Source: Amycolatopsis jejuensis (GTDB lineage: Bacteria > Actinomycetota > Actinomycetes > Mycobacteriales > Pseudonocardiaceae). From it: DNA of 64,000 nt. The notes beneath the pieces were generated by a model. It saw nothing but the letters and a program-made list of their open reading frames with translations, made no database searches and was not told the DNA's origin. Shown one piece after another: positions 7,572 to 14,892 of this stretch. Within the stretch, counting starts at the first letter, position 1. Every line of letters starts with the position of its first letter. The DNA lies in contig NZ_JNYZ01000023.1 in NCBI RefSeq assembly GCF_000717335.1, forward strand, positions 69,341 to 133,340, written 5' to 3'. The position numbers and the translations under genes were made by a program.

Positions 7572-9245
7572 TCAGGCCGGGGCGGGGAGCCGGTTCCGCA
7601 GTTCCCGCTTCAGCACCTTCCCTGCGGCCGACACCGGGATCTCGTCGACGAAGTGCACTTCCCGCAATCGCTTGTACGGCAGCACCTTCTCGTTGACCGC
7701 GGCCATCAGCTGCCCGGCGTCGACCTCGATACCCGGCTGCCGGACCACGAACGCCACCGGCAGCTCCCCGACCTCCGGGCTCGGCCGTCCGATCACCGCC
7801 GCCGAAAGCACGCCGGGCAGCGCGCTCAGCAGCTCCTCCAGCTCCCGCGGGAAGACGTTGTATCCCTTGTACAGCAGCATGTCCTTCTTGCGGTCCACAA
7901 TGGACAGACAGCCGTCGTCGTCGAGGACGCCGATGTCACCGGTGTGCAGCCAGCCGTCGACCAGCGCCGCGGCCGTTTCCTCCGGCCGGTTGCGGTAGCC
8001 GCGCATCAGCTGCGGCCCGCGCAGGCACACTTCGCCTTCCTGCCCGGCGGGCAACGGTTCCTCGCTGCCTTCGGCGACAAGTTTCACCTCGGTGTCGAAG
8101 ACCGGCCCGCCGACTGACCCGACCTTGCGCACGCCGGAGCGGTAGCTCGGCGCGACCACCGCGCCCATCGTCACCTCGGTGAGGCCGTACCCCTCGCCAA
8201 TCAAGACCCCCGGGAACCGCTCGTGCAGTGCGCGGATCATGTCGTGGCTCATCGGCGCCGCGCCGGAGCCGATGGTGCGTACCGACGAAAGACTGGCCGT
8301 GTGGAAGGCGGGCGTGGCCAGCAAGGCCGCGAAGAGCGCGGGCGCGCCGCTCATGGACGTGACCTGCAGGCGCTCGGCGTCGGCGACGTACGCGGCCGGG
8401 TCGAACCGGGCGTGCAGCACGATGGTGGTGCCCAACAACAGCGGTCCGTTGAGTCCGGCGATGACGCCCATGGCGTGGAACCACGGCGTGAGGTTGATGG
8501 CGACGCCGGTGCCGAGTCGCGTCGGCCACTCGTCCGTGCTGCCGATCTGGTTGAGCTTCAGGTTGCCGTTCGTGTCGAGTGTGGGTAGGGAGCCGGTCTG
8601 CCAGCAGGCGTACTGCAGGGTGTTGGCGACGACGTTGCGGTGGGTGAGTTCGACGCCTTTCGACCTCCCGGTGGTGCCGCCGGTGTAGGCGAGGTGGGCG
8701 AGGTCGTGGTGGACGTCGATGGGGACGTCGGGCCGGGTCGTGGGCTGTTCGCGGTGGAATTCGCCGAATTCGACACTGTTTTCGTCGAGTTCGGCTTCCG
8801 GCGCCACGATAATCGTGAGCTGTGCCGGAATCCGGTCGGCGACCGCGGCGAGCGTCCCGGCCACCGGGCCGAACGTGACCACGGCTTTGGCCTGGCAGTC
8901 GGTGAGCTGGAAGGCGAGGTCGTCGGGCGGGAGCAGCGGGTTCGTGGGGCTGAACGTGGCGCCGGCGAGCAGGATGCCGTGGTAGGCGACCGGGTACGCG
9001 AGGCAGTTGGGCAGGTGCACGGCCACGACGTCGCCGCGGCCGATCCCGCGGGCCCGCAGCGCATTCGCGAAGCGGCAGGCGGCGGCCCAGGTCTGGGCGT
9101 ACGTGAGCCGGTCTTCGCCCATGATGAACGCAGGACGGTCGCCGTACCTGGTCGCGGCGCCGGCGAGCACCGAACCGAGCGGGACCTCGGGGTAATCGAG
9201 GGAAGCGGGCAATCCGGGCGGCGGGGTGGACGCGACGACGGCCAT
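7572..9245 (-). CDS. AMP-binding acyl-CoA synthetase (FadD / 4-coumarate-CoA ligase type)
   Basis: 557 residues, the full length of the ANL adenylate-forming family. It activates a carboxylic acid with ATP and joins it to CoA. The phosphate-binding loop YTGGTTGRSKGVELTH, the GEGYGLTEVTMG motif, DGWLHTGDIGVLDDDG and the C-terminal catalytic Lys in PVSAAGKVLKRELR are all intact. ATG 9245 follows an immediately adjacent in-frame GTG (9248), which is an equally possible start. It is divergent from the acyl-CoA dehydrogenase at 9354, suggesting joint use in fatty or aromatic acid breakdown. A 76-base piece of this gene recurs in the fossil at 11643-11756. The substrate cannot be predicted. Confidence 0.9.
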   Translation of the reverse strand: MAVVASTPPPGLPASLDYPEVPLGSVLAGAATRYGDRPAFIMGEDRLTYAQTWAAACRFANALRARGIGRGDVVAVHLPNCLAYPVAYHGILLAGATFSPTNPLLPPDDLAFQLTDCQAKAVVTFGPVAGTLAAVADRIPAQLTIIVAPEAELDENSVEFGEFHREQPTTRPDVPIDVHHDLAHLAYTGGTTGRSKGVELTHRNVVANTLQYACWQTGSLPTLDTNGNLKLNQIGSTDEWPTRLGTGVAINLTPWFHAMGVIAGLNGPLLLGTTIVLHARFDPAAYVADAERLQVTSMSGAPALFAALLATPAFHTASLSSVRTIGSGAAPMSHDMIRALHERFPGVLIGEGYGLTEVTMGAVVAPSYRSGVRKVGSVGGPVFDTEVKLVAEGSEEPLPAGQEGEVCLRGPQLMRGYRNRPEETAAALVDGWLHTGDIGVLDDDGCLSIVDRKKDMLLYKGYNVFPRELEELLSALPGVLSAAVIGRPSPEVGELPVAFVVRQPGIEVDAGQLMAAVNEKVLPYKRLREVHFVDEIPVSAAGKVLKRELRNRLPAPA

Positions 9246-9353
9246 CACCCGACCTTACGAAGATCGCAGGCCCGAGCACAAGGAGTGAACGGACGTGAAC
9301 GCGGGCTAACATCGGGGGACTTTCTCCGTTCACTGCAGAAGAGGTGACTGAAC

Positions 9354-10511
9354 GTGGCCGAGGGCCTCTACCAGCTGGCCGAAGAGCACGAAGAACTGCG
9401 CGCCGCGGTCCGGGCTCTCGCCGAGAAGGAAATCGCGCCGTACGCGGCGGAGGTCGACGAGCAGGAGCGCTACCCGGTCGAGGCGAACCAGGCGCTGGTG
9501 AAGGCCGGGTTCAACGCGGTCCACATCGCCGAGGAGTACGACGGCCAGGGCGCCGACGCCGTGGGCGCGTGCATCGTGATCGAGGAGGTCGCGCGGGTGG
9601 ACGCGTCGGCGTCGCTGATCCCGGCGGTCAACAAACTGGGTACGCAGCCCATCATCCTGTCCGGGTCGGAAGACCTGAAGAAGCTGGTCCTGCCGTCGAT
9701 CGCAACGGGCGAGGCGTCGGCGTCGTACGCACTGTCGGAGCGCGAAGCAGGCTCGGACACGGCATCGATGCGCACGCGCGCCCGCCTCGACGGTGATCAC
9801 TGGGTGCTCAACGGCACCAAGTGCTGGATCACCAATGCGGGTGAATCTTCGTGGTACACGGTCATGGCGGTGAGCGACCCGGACGCGGAGAAGAAGGCCA
9901 ACGGCATTTCGGCGTTCGTGGTACACAAGGACGATCCGGGCTTTTCGGTGGGCCCGAAGGAGAAAAAGCTGGGCATCAAAGGCTCCCCGACCCGCGAAAT
10001 CTACTTCGAAAACTGCACCATCCCGGCCGACCGCATCATCGGCGAACCGGGTACCGGATTGAAGACGGCCTTGCGCACTTTGGACCACACCCGCCCGACC
10101 ATCGGCGCGCAGGCGTTGGGAATTGCGCAGGGCGCGCTGGACGCGGCGCTTGCGTATGTCAAGGAGCGCAAGCAGTTCGGTAAGGCGATCGCGGATTTCC
10201 AGGGGGTGCAGTTCATGCTGGCGGATATGGGCACGAAGATCGAAGCCGCCCGGCATTTGGTGTATGCGTCGGCTGCGGCGTCGGAGCGTGGTGACAAGCG
10301 GGCGAGTTTCATGGCTTCAGCGGCGAAGACGTATGCGTCGGATGTGGCAATGTCGGTGACGACGGATGCAGTGCAATTGTTCGGCGGCGCGGGTTATACG
10401 CGAGACTTCCCGGTGGAACGCATGATGCGGGATGCGAAGATTACGCAGATTTATGAGGGGACGAACCAGATCCAGAAGGTTGTGATGGCGCGGAGTTTGC
10501 TGAAGGGCTGA
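9354..10511 (+). CDS. fadE25: Acyl-CoA dehydrogenase, FadE25 type
   Basis: 385 residues, a complete FAD-dependent acyl-CoA dehydrogenase for the first step of beta-oxidation. Motifs: YALSEREAGSD and WITNAGESSWYTVMA at the flavin site, FGKAIADFQGVQFMLADM in the C-terminal helical domain, and the catalytic Glu in AKITQIYEGTNQIQ. GTG 9354 follows GAGGTG. In M. tuberculosis fadE25 lies close to purE and purK, and the same group is together here, which supports the symbol. A strong hairpin terminator follows. The last 26 bases of the gene are duplicated exactly at 11732-11757. Confidence 0.92.
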   Translation: MAEGLYQLAEEHEELRAAVRALAEKEIAPYAAEVDEQERYPVEANQALVKAGFNAVHIAEEYDGQGADAVGACIVIEEVARVDASASLIPAVNKLGTQPIILSGSEDLKKLVLPSIATGEASASYALSEREAGSDTASMRTRARLDGDHWVLNGTKCWITNAGESSWYTVMAVSDPDAEKKANGISAFVVHKDDPGFSVGPKEKKLGIKGSPTREIYFENCTIPADRIIGEPGTGLKTALRTLDHTRPTIGAQALGIAQGALDAALAYVKERKQFGKAIADFQGVQFMLADMGTKIEAARHLVYASAAASERGDKRASFMASAAKTYASDVAMSVTTDAVQLFGGAGYTRDFPVERMMRDAKITQIYEGTNQIQKVVMARSLLKG

Positions 10512-10522
10512 GTTTTTCGGGA

Positions 10523-10564
10523 CGTCGTAGGGTGGCCTTGCCGTTACCGGGCCACCCTACGACG
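10523..10564. terminator. Bidirectional hairpin terminator
   Basis: A perfect 15-base-pair stem (10523-10537 with 10550-10564, left arm starting CGTCGTAGGGTGG) closes a 12-base loop. It lies between the stop codons of two convergent genes (10511 and 10583). No T-tract follows, which is usual in high-GC actinobacteria. Confidence 0.8.
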
Positions 10565-10582
10565 AAGAGGACGCGGCTACGT

Positions 10583-11428
10583 CTATCCGACAACGTCGGT
10601 GTAGCCGTGCCCGGTAACGGTATCGCCGCGGAAGATGCCGGTCACCGTGCACACGCCACCGTAGAGACCTTCGCGGGAGCCGGGCAGCTCGCGGTGGGTG
10701 ACTGTGAGCACTGCGTCGAAGGTGGGGATGGTCAGCTCCCACGTGTTTTCGCTGCCGGTCCGAGTGGCACCGGCGAGGGTGTGAGTGCCATCAGCGTCGA
10801 GCGCGGTGAGCCAGGAGCTGCCGTCGCCGGAGGTATCCCAGACGCTCAGGTACCGGCCGGAGCCGAGATCGAGGCCCAGCCACGTGAAGCGCGGGGGCTC
10901 ATTGCCGGGGGTCGCCCACTGGCGGTCGAACCAGGTTCGCCCGGTGACCTGGTACTCGGTGCCGTTGGTGGTGATCGTCCCGGTGGTGGTCAGGCCGGGC
11001 AGCGCGTACTGGCCGGTCTGGCCACCACAGAACGGGAACAGCCCGGCTCCGGCGTTGTACAGCACAGGTTCGTTGCGCCGTAAGGCAAGTTTGACCACCG
11101 CGTCGTCCGTGGCCCCGGATACCTCCATGCCGTCCAAGTCGCCGTGCATCTGAAGGAGGGGGGTTTTGATCTCGAACGCGTCGGTGGACACCGTCACGTC
11201 GTCGCTGCTTTCGACAGCTTCTTTCAAGCTGGTATGGCCTTCGGGCTCCTGCAGCAAGGCGACGACGCTGTGGCACGTGTGATTCGTGGTCATTGCCTGG
11301 ATTTTCACCCAGAACTGGGTGTCCCCGGCGCGCAGCTGGGCGGTGTACCACCAGGAATCCACCGGATGCGAAGCGGAAGCAGGCAGTTCGTCGGCGGGGT
11401 TGATCAAAGTCGGGTGTGTGGTCGTCAT
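10583..11428 (-). CDS. AttH/CrtC-like lipocalin-fold protein
   Basis: 281 residues, no signal peptide. WWYTAQLRAGDTQFWVKIQ near the N-terminus, GRTWFDRQWATP in the middle and FTWLGLDLGSGRYLSVWD after it are the marks of the AttH / hydroxyneurosporene synthase (CrtC) superfamily, two consecutive lipocalin-like barrels. Family members hydrate carotenoids or isoprenoids or are of unknown role in secondary metabolism. There is no carotenoid gene near it, so the substrate is open. ATG 11428 is used. Two operator-like sites (11542-11570 and 11581-11596) lie upstream, so the gene is probably conditionally expressed. It is a single-gene transcript closed by the 10523-10564 terminator. Confidence 0.7.
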   Translation of the reverse strand: MTTTHPTLINPADELPASASHPVDSWWYTAQLRAGDTQFWVKIQAMTTNHTCHSVVALLQEPEGHTSLKEAVESSDDVTVSTDAFEIKTPLLQMHGDLDGMEVSGATDDAVVKLALRRNEPVLYNAGAGLFPFCGGQTGQYALPGLTTTGTITTNGTEYQVTGRTWFDRQWATPGNEPPRFTWLGLDLGSGRYLSVWDTSGDGSSWLTALDADGTHTLAGATRTGSENTWELTIPTFDAVLTVTHRELPGSREGLYGGVCTVTGIFRGDTVTGHGYTDVVG

Positions 11429-11541
11429 GGCGGCTCCGTAAGTCAGGGGGTGCTGGAAGCGGGTTGAACGGGTTGCGCAGACAGAAGGCGGTGAGGAATT
11501 CGATGGACTTGCCCGAGGGTCTGCAGTACTCGAAATTTTGC

Positions 11542-11570
11542 ACTAAGTGGAGGAAAAAATTCCACTTAGT
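11542..11570. promoter_or_regulatory. Operator-like inverted repeat
   Basis: Two perfect 10-base arms, ACTAAGTGGA (11542-11551) and TCCACTTAGT (11561-11570), are separated by nine A-rich bases. The site is 114-142 bases upstream of the AttH-like gene start. Size and symmetry suit a dimeric repressor; no regulator gene is adjacent. A hairpin in RNA is the alternative reading. Confidence 0.5.
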
Positions 11571-11580
11571 CCCGCGGAAA

Positions 11581-11596
11581 AGTGATATGAGTCACA
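11581..11596. promoter_or_regulatory. CRP-like binding site
   Basis: AGTGATATGAGTCACA matches the CRP/Cmr consensus TGTGA-N6-TCACA at nine of the ten fixed positions. It lies about 150 bases upstream of the AttH-like gene and 11 bases beyond the inverted repeat at 11542-11570. Binding by a CRP-family protein is inferred from the motif only. Confidence 0.4.
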
Positions 11597-11642
11597 TGGT
11601 GCTCAGTTGTTAGCACTCCGGGATGCGCGGCCAAAGTCCGTC

Positions 11643-11756
11643 GCGCAGCTCACGATTATCGTGGCGCTGGAAGCTGAACTCGACGAAAACCGTTTCGAGT
11701 TCAGCGAATTCCACCGCGAACCGCCGCTGGCGGCGCGGAGTTTGCTGAAGGGCTGA
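11643..11756 (+). pseudogene. Chimeric gene fossil: acyl-CoA synthetase piece joined to fadE 3' end
   Basis: Bases 11646-11721 match the acyl-CoA synthetase coding strand (complement of 8747-8822) at roughly 90%, and 11732-11757 match the last 26 bases of the acyl-CoA dehydrogenase gene (10487-10512) exactly. Read in frame the piece gives AQLTIIVALEAELDEN, then a short bridge, then ARSLLKG and the original stop. In the intact locus the two parents lie on opposite strands, so an inversion plus deletion must have joined them. No start codon or ribosome site is evident. Confidence 0.8.
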
Positions 11757-11801
11757 GCTGGCGACGCGGAATTGTCGGTGCCCGGGCCTACCATCCGGAA
11801 C

Positions 11802-12521
11802 ATGACGCGATACGTCGACGAGGACCTGCACGATGCCGAGTTCCGGGAGTGTGATCTGACCGGGGCGCGGCTGATCGGGGTCGTCATGCAGGATGCCGTG
11901 ATTGATGGGCTCGTCACCAACCTCGTGGTGAATGGGGTCGAGGTCAGTGGGTACGTCGAGGCGGAGCTGGATCGGCGGTATCCGGTGCGGGTGCTGATCC
12001 GTTCCGAGGATCCGGCCGATCTGCGGGAGGCAGCGCGGCAGCTGCATGCCGGGTGGGCCGCCACGGTCGAGCGAATGCGCCGGACGCCCGGGATCGAGCG
12101 GCGCAGTGTGAATGACGAGTGGTCGGCGGTGCAGACGATGCGCCATCTGGTCTTCGTGCACGACTCGTGGTTCCGCCGCTGCTGTCTGGGTTCCACGGAG
12201 CTGTTCACGCCGATGGGGATCGGGCCGAGTGTCGAGCCGTATCGCGAAGCGCATGGACTGGACCTCTCGCTCGAGCCGTCTCTTGACGAGATCGTGCGCG
12301 GGCGTGCTGCGCAGGTCGCGGAGCTCGAAGCCTGGCTCGGCGAGGTCACTGCGGCGCAGCTGGCCGCGCCTGCGCCGGTGCCTGAGGACGATGTCTGGCC
12401 GCCCTATGCCCGGGGTCGCTCGGTGCGGCGGTGCCTCGGGACGGTGCTCAACGAGACCTTCGAGCACCATCGCTTCTGCGTCCGCGACCTCGACCTGATC
12501 GATGAACAGGACGGTGCGTAA
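11802..12521 (+). CDS. DinB-fold protein with pentapeptide-like N-terminus
   Basis: 239 residues. Residues about 8-30 (AEFRECDLTGARL) have the A-(D/F)-L-x-x rhythm of pentapeptide repeats. The rest is a four-helix DinB-type domain with possible metal-binding histidines in MRHLVFVHDSWFRRCC and NETFEHHRF. DinB-fold proteins in actinobacteria include mycothiol-dependent transferases and many of unknown function. ATG 11802 is chosen over an upstream in-frame GTG because MTRYVDEDLHD gives a natural start. The gene begins 45 bases after the chimeric fossil and runs in the same direction. Fold well supported; activity unknown. Confidence 0.7.
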   Translation: MTRYVDEDLHDAEFRECDLTGARLIGVVMQDAVIDGLVTNLVVNGVEVSGYVEAELDRRYPVRVLIRSEDPADLREAARQLHAGWAATVERMRRTPGIERRSVNDEWSAVQTMRHLVFVHDSWFRRCCLGSTELFTPMGIGPSVEPYREAHGLDLSLEPSLDEIVRGRAAQVAELEAWLGEVTAAQLAAPAPVPEDDVWPPYARGRSVRRCLGTVLNETFEHHRFCVRDLDLIDEQDGA

Positions 12522-12580
12522 GGCTTCTCCGCTGAGCAACGGCTTGCCAAGCCGGCGGATCGGGTGTGACATCTCAGGTC

Positions 12581-13369
12581 ATGCCGATGATGATCACCCC
12601 CGCCGGGCAGCGCGTGCACTACCGCGACCACGGCGGTGACGGCCCGCCGGTCGTGGTGCTGCACAGCTTTCTCATGGACCTCTCCATGTGGGACCGGCAG
12701 GTCGACGCTTTCCGGGACGGGTTCCGGATCATCGCCGTCGACGAGCGGGGGCACGGGGAAACGCCCGCCGACGGGCCGTTCGGCTACTGGGACGTCGCGC
12801 GGGACGTGCTGCACCTGCTCGATCACCTCGGGGTCGAGCGCGCTGCGGTAGTCGGGACCAGTCAGGGTGGGTTCGTCGCGCTGCGCATGGCGCTGCTCGC
12901 GCCGGAACGGGTTACCGCGCTCGCCGTGCTCGGCACTTCCGGGGAGGCCGAGGACCCGCAGGTCGCCGAGGGGTATCGGCAGCTTGCCGGGATCTGGGCT
13001 GCCCAAGGACCGGACTCGGTGATCGACGCCGTCGCCGCCATCTGTCTCGGGGAGACCGACGCCTCGGCGTGGACGCCGAAGTGGCGGGCGGTCCGGGGGG
13101 AACGGTTCGAGCGGATCGTGGGGGCGCTCGTCGACCGGGACGGGGTGCTCGATCGTGCAGGCGAAATCACCGTGCCCGTGCTGGTGCTGCATGGCACGGC
13201 GGACCTGGCGTACCCCGTGGCGCGGGCGGAGGCGCTCGTCGCCGCGCTGCCGAAGGCCGAACCGCTCGTCACCATCGACGGTGGTGCGCACTTCCTCAGC
13301 GTCACCAACCCCGATGACGTCTACCCCCACTTGCGTGAATTCCTCGACGCGCATGCGGACGGAAAGTAA
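12581..13369 (+). CDS. Alpha/beta hydrolase
   Basis: About 262 residues. A standard alpha/beta hydrolase: oxyanion segment VVVLHSFLMDLSMWD, nucleophile elbow VGTSQGGFVALRM (Ser), acid in LHGTADLAYPVARA (Asp) and final His in IDGGAHFLSVTNPD. No signal peptide, so cytoplasmic. The profile resembles 3-oxoadipate enol-lactonase and haloperoxidase-like esterases, but no neighbouring gene supports a specific pathway. Start ATG 12581 is one of four close candidates (GTG 12566, ATG 12581, 12587, 12590); none has a strong ribosome site. Confidence 0.8.
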   Translation: MPMMITPAGQRVHYRDHGGDGPPVVVLHSFLMDLSMWDRQVDAFRDGFRIIAVDERGHGETPADGPFGYWDVARDVLHLLDHLGVERAAVVGTSQGGFVALRMALLAPERVTALAVLGTSGEAEDPQVAEGYRQLAGIWAAQGPDSVIDAVAAICLGETDASAWTPKWRAVRGERFERIVGALVDRDGVLDRAGEITVPVLVLHGTADLAYPVARAEALVAALPKAEPLVTIDGGAHFLSVTNPDDVYPHLREFLDAHADGK

Positions 13370-13433
13370 CTGCGTTTCCCTTTTCCGGGTTCCGCGTTAA
13401 CTACGGCATCGGGTTCACAGAGAGGTGGGGCGG

Positions 13434-14354
13434 ATGGGCGCACGGGGATTCGTGCTCGCGGCCGCGGCGGTGGTGGCTGCCGCGCTGAGCACCGGTACCG
13501 CGTCGGCGGCGGAGAAGGAGCCGACCGGGCCGGTGCAGCCGAACATCATCGCGGCGGCGCTCTACTCGGTCGCGCAGCCGACGATTGCGCCGCCGGGTGC
13601 CAATGACTGGGACTGCAAACCGTCCGCCGCGCACCCGAATCCCGTGCTGCTGTCCAACGGCACCACCGCGAACGCGTACGAAAACTGGGCGAATCTGTCC
13701 CAGCGGCTGGCCGACGCGGGGTACTGCGTGTTCGCGGGCAACTTCGGCGGCTCGCCGGGTGCGTTCCTGCAGACTGTCGGCCCGGTCGCCGGGACCGCGG
13801 GGCAGCTCGCGACCTTCGGTGACAAGATCCTCAAAGCCACCGGGGCAGCCAAACTCGACATCGTCGGGCACTCGCAAGGCGGGATGAATCCGCGGTACTG
13901 GATCAAGAACCTCGGTGGCGCCACGAAAATCGGCAAGCTGATCGGGCTGTCGCCGTCCAACTACGGCACGAGCCTGTACGGGCTGCTCACCGCAATCCAG
14001 GCGATCCCACCCGCGCGTGACCTGGTGGGCGTAGCTTGTGCGGCCTGTAACGAACAGTCCACCGGATCCGCATTCCTCACCGAGCTCAATGCCGGGGGCG
14101 ACACTGTGCCGGGTATCGACTACACCGTGATCCAAACCCGATATGACGACGTTGTCACGCCTTATCCCAACGCATTTCTCAAGCCCGCGCCGAACGTGAA
14201 GAACATCGTGCTCCAGGACCTCTGCGGCCTCGACTTCACCGACCATCTGGGGATTCCCTACGACCCGATCGCCCAGCGCGAGGTGCTCAACGCGCTCGAT
14301 CCGGCAACCGCGGTGCCGCCGAAATGCGTATTCGTGCCACCGGTGATCAGCTGA
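13434..14354 (+). CDS. Secreted lipase/esterase (alpha/beta hydrolase)
   Basis: 306 residues with a Sec signal peptide (MGARGFVLAAAAVVAAALSTGTASA, cleavage after ASA). The mature part has the lipase pattern: PVLLSNGTTANAYENW near the first strand, LDIVGHSQGGMNPRYWIKNLGG with the Ser nucleophile in GHSQGG, and DLCGLDFTDHLGIPYD near the C-terminus, where the catalytic His is likely. The mature protein contains several cysteines (for example CAACNE) that could form disulfides. This matches actinobacterial triacylglycerol lipases of the class 2/EstA type. ATG 13434 follows AGAGGTGGGG; GTG 13425 overlaps the ribosome site. Confidence 0.85.
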   Translation: MGARGFVLAAAAVVAAALSTGTASAAEKEPTGPVQPNIIAAALYSVAQPTIAPPGANDWDCKPSAAHPNPVLLSNGTTANAYENWANLSQRLADAGYCVFAGNFGGSPGAFLQTVGPVAGTAGQLATFGDKILKATGAAKLDIVGHSQGGMNPRYWIKNLGGATKIGKLIGLSPSNYGTSLYGLLTAIQAIPPARDLVGVACAACNEQSTGSAFLTELNAGGDTVPGIDYTVIQTRYDDVVTPYPNAFLKPAPNVKNIVLQDLCGLDFTDHLGIPYDPIAQREVLNALDPATAVPPKCVFVPPVIS

Positions 14355-14373
14355 AAACCTCCATCGCATCTGG

Positions 14374-14390
14374 TAAGGTTTGCCTTAGCG
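14374..14390. promoter_or_regulatory. Candidate iron box (DtxR/IdeR-like)
   Basis: TAAGGTTTGCCTTAGCG contains the inverted repeat TAAGG/CCTTA and agrees with the DtxR/IdeR-type core TTAGGTTAGCCTAACCT at 12 of 17 positions. It lies between the lipase stop (14354) and the small gene starting at 14470. The match is imperfect and no iron gene is next to it, so this is only a candidate. Confidence 0.3.
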
Positions 14391-14469
14391 AAGGTACAAA
14401 CGCGAACATTTTTCGGACCCGCGGGCATTTCGGTTGTGCAATCGGGGTTTCGATGTCACAGTCGGCGAC

Positions 14470-14892
14470 ATGCTTTGGCCGCTCCCCGACACCTGGCAGC
14501 CGCGTGATGACGCCGAGCTGGTCGCCGGCTGGCGGCTCTGGCTCGAGCTGAGCGACCGCGCATGGCCGACCGCAGCATGGGACGGCACCCCCGCCGGTGC
14601 CGTGGACCAGCTGCGTGGCCTGCTCGACGCGTGCGACGACATCGACGCTGCATGCCGGGTTTCCGGGGAACCGTCACGGGAATTTTCGGGCATGATCCAG
14701 CCGCTGGTGCTGTCCGCGAGCGCGGTGATCGGCCTGTGGTGGGACGATCACGCACCGCTGGATTCCGCCCGTGCCCGTTCGCTCCACGAGGACCTGCGCC
14801 GGTTCGCGGTCCTCGCGGAGCGGGTGCTCACCCTGCTGTCCGCCCACGGCGGCTGGGCGCAGCTCGATTCGGCCCGGCGCCGCCCGGCTTGA
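14470..14892 (+). CDS. Hypothetical protein, helical
   Basis: 140 residues beginning MLWPLPDTWQPRDDAELVAGW. The protein is acidic and helical with many tryptophans (WRLWLELSDRAWPTAAWDG, GLWWDDHAPLD) and no motif I recognise. It has no signal peptide or clear membrane span. The frame is open from 14434, but ATG 14470 gives the more natural start; the ribosome site is weak. Its last 65 bases overlap the 3' end of the convergent ribosomal protection gene. A candidate iron box lies upstream. It could be a spurious frame, though codon use looks coding. Confidence 0.5.
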   Translation: MLWPLPDTWQPRDDAELVAGWRLWLELSDRAWPTAAWDGTPAGAVDQLRGLLDACDDIDAACRVSGEPSREFSGMIQPLVLSASAVIGLWWDDHAPLDSARARSLHEDLRRFAVLAERVLTLLSAHGGWAQLDSARRRPA

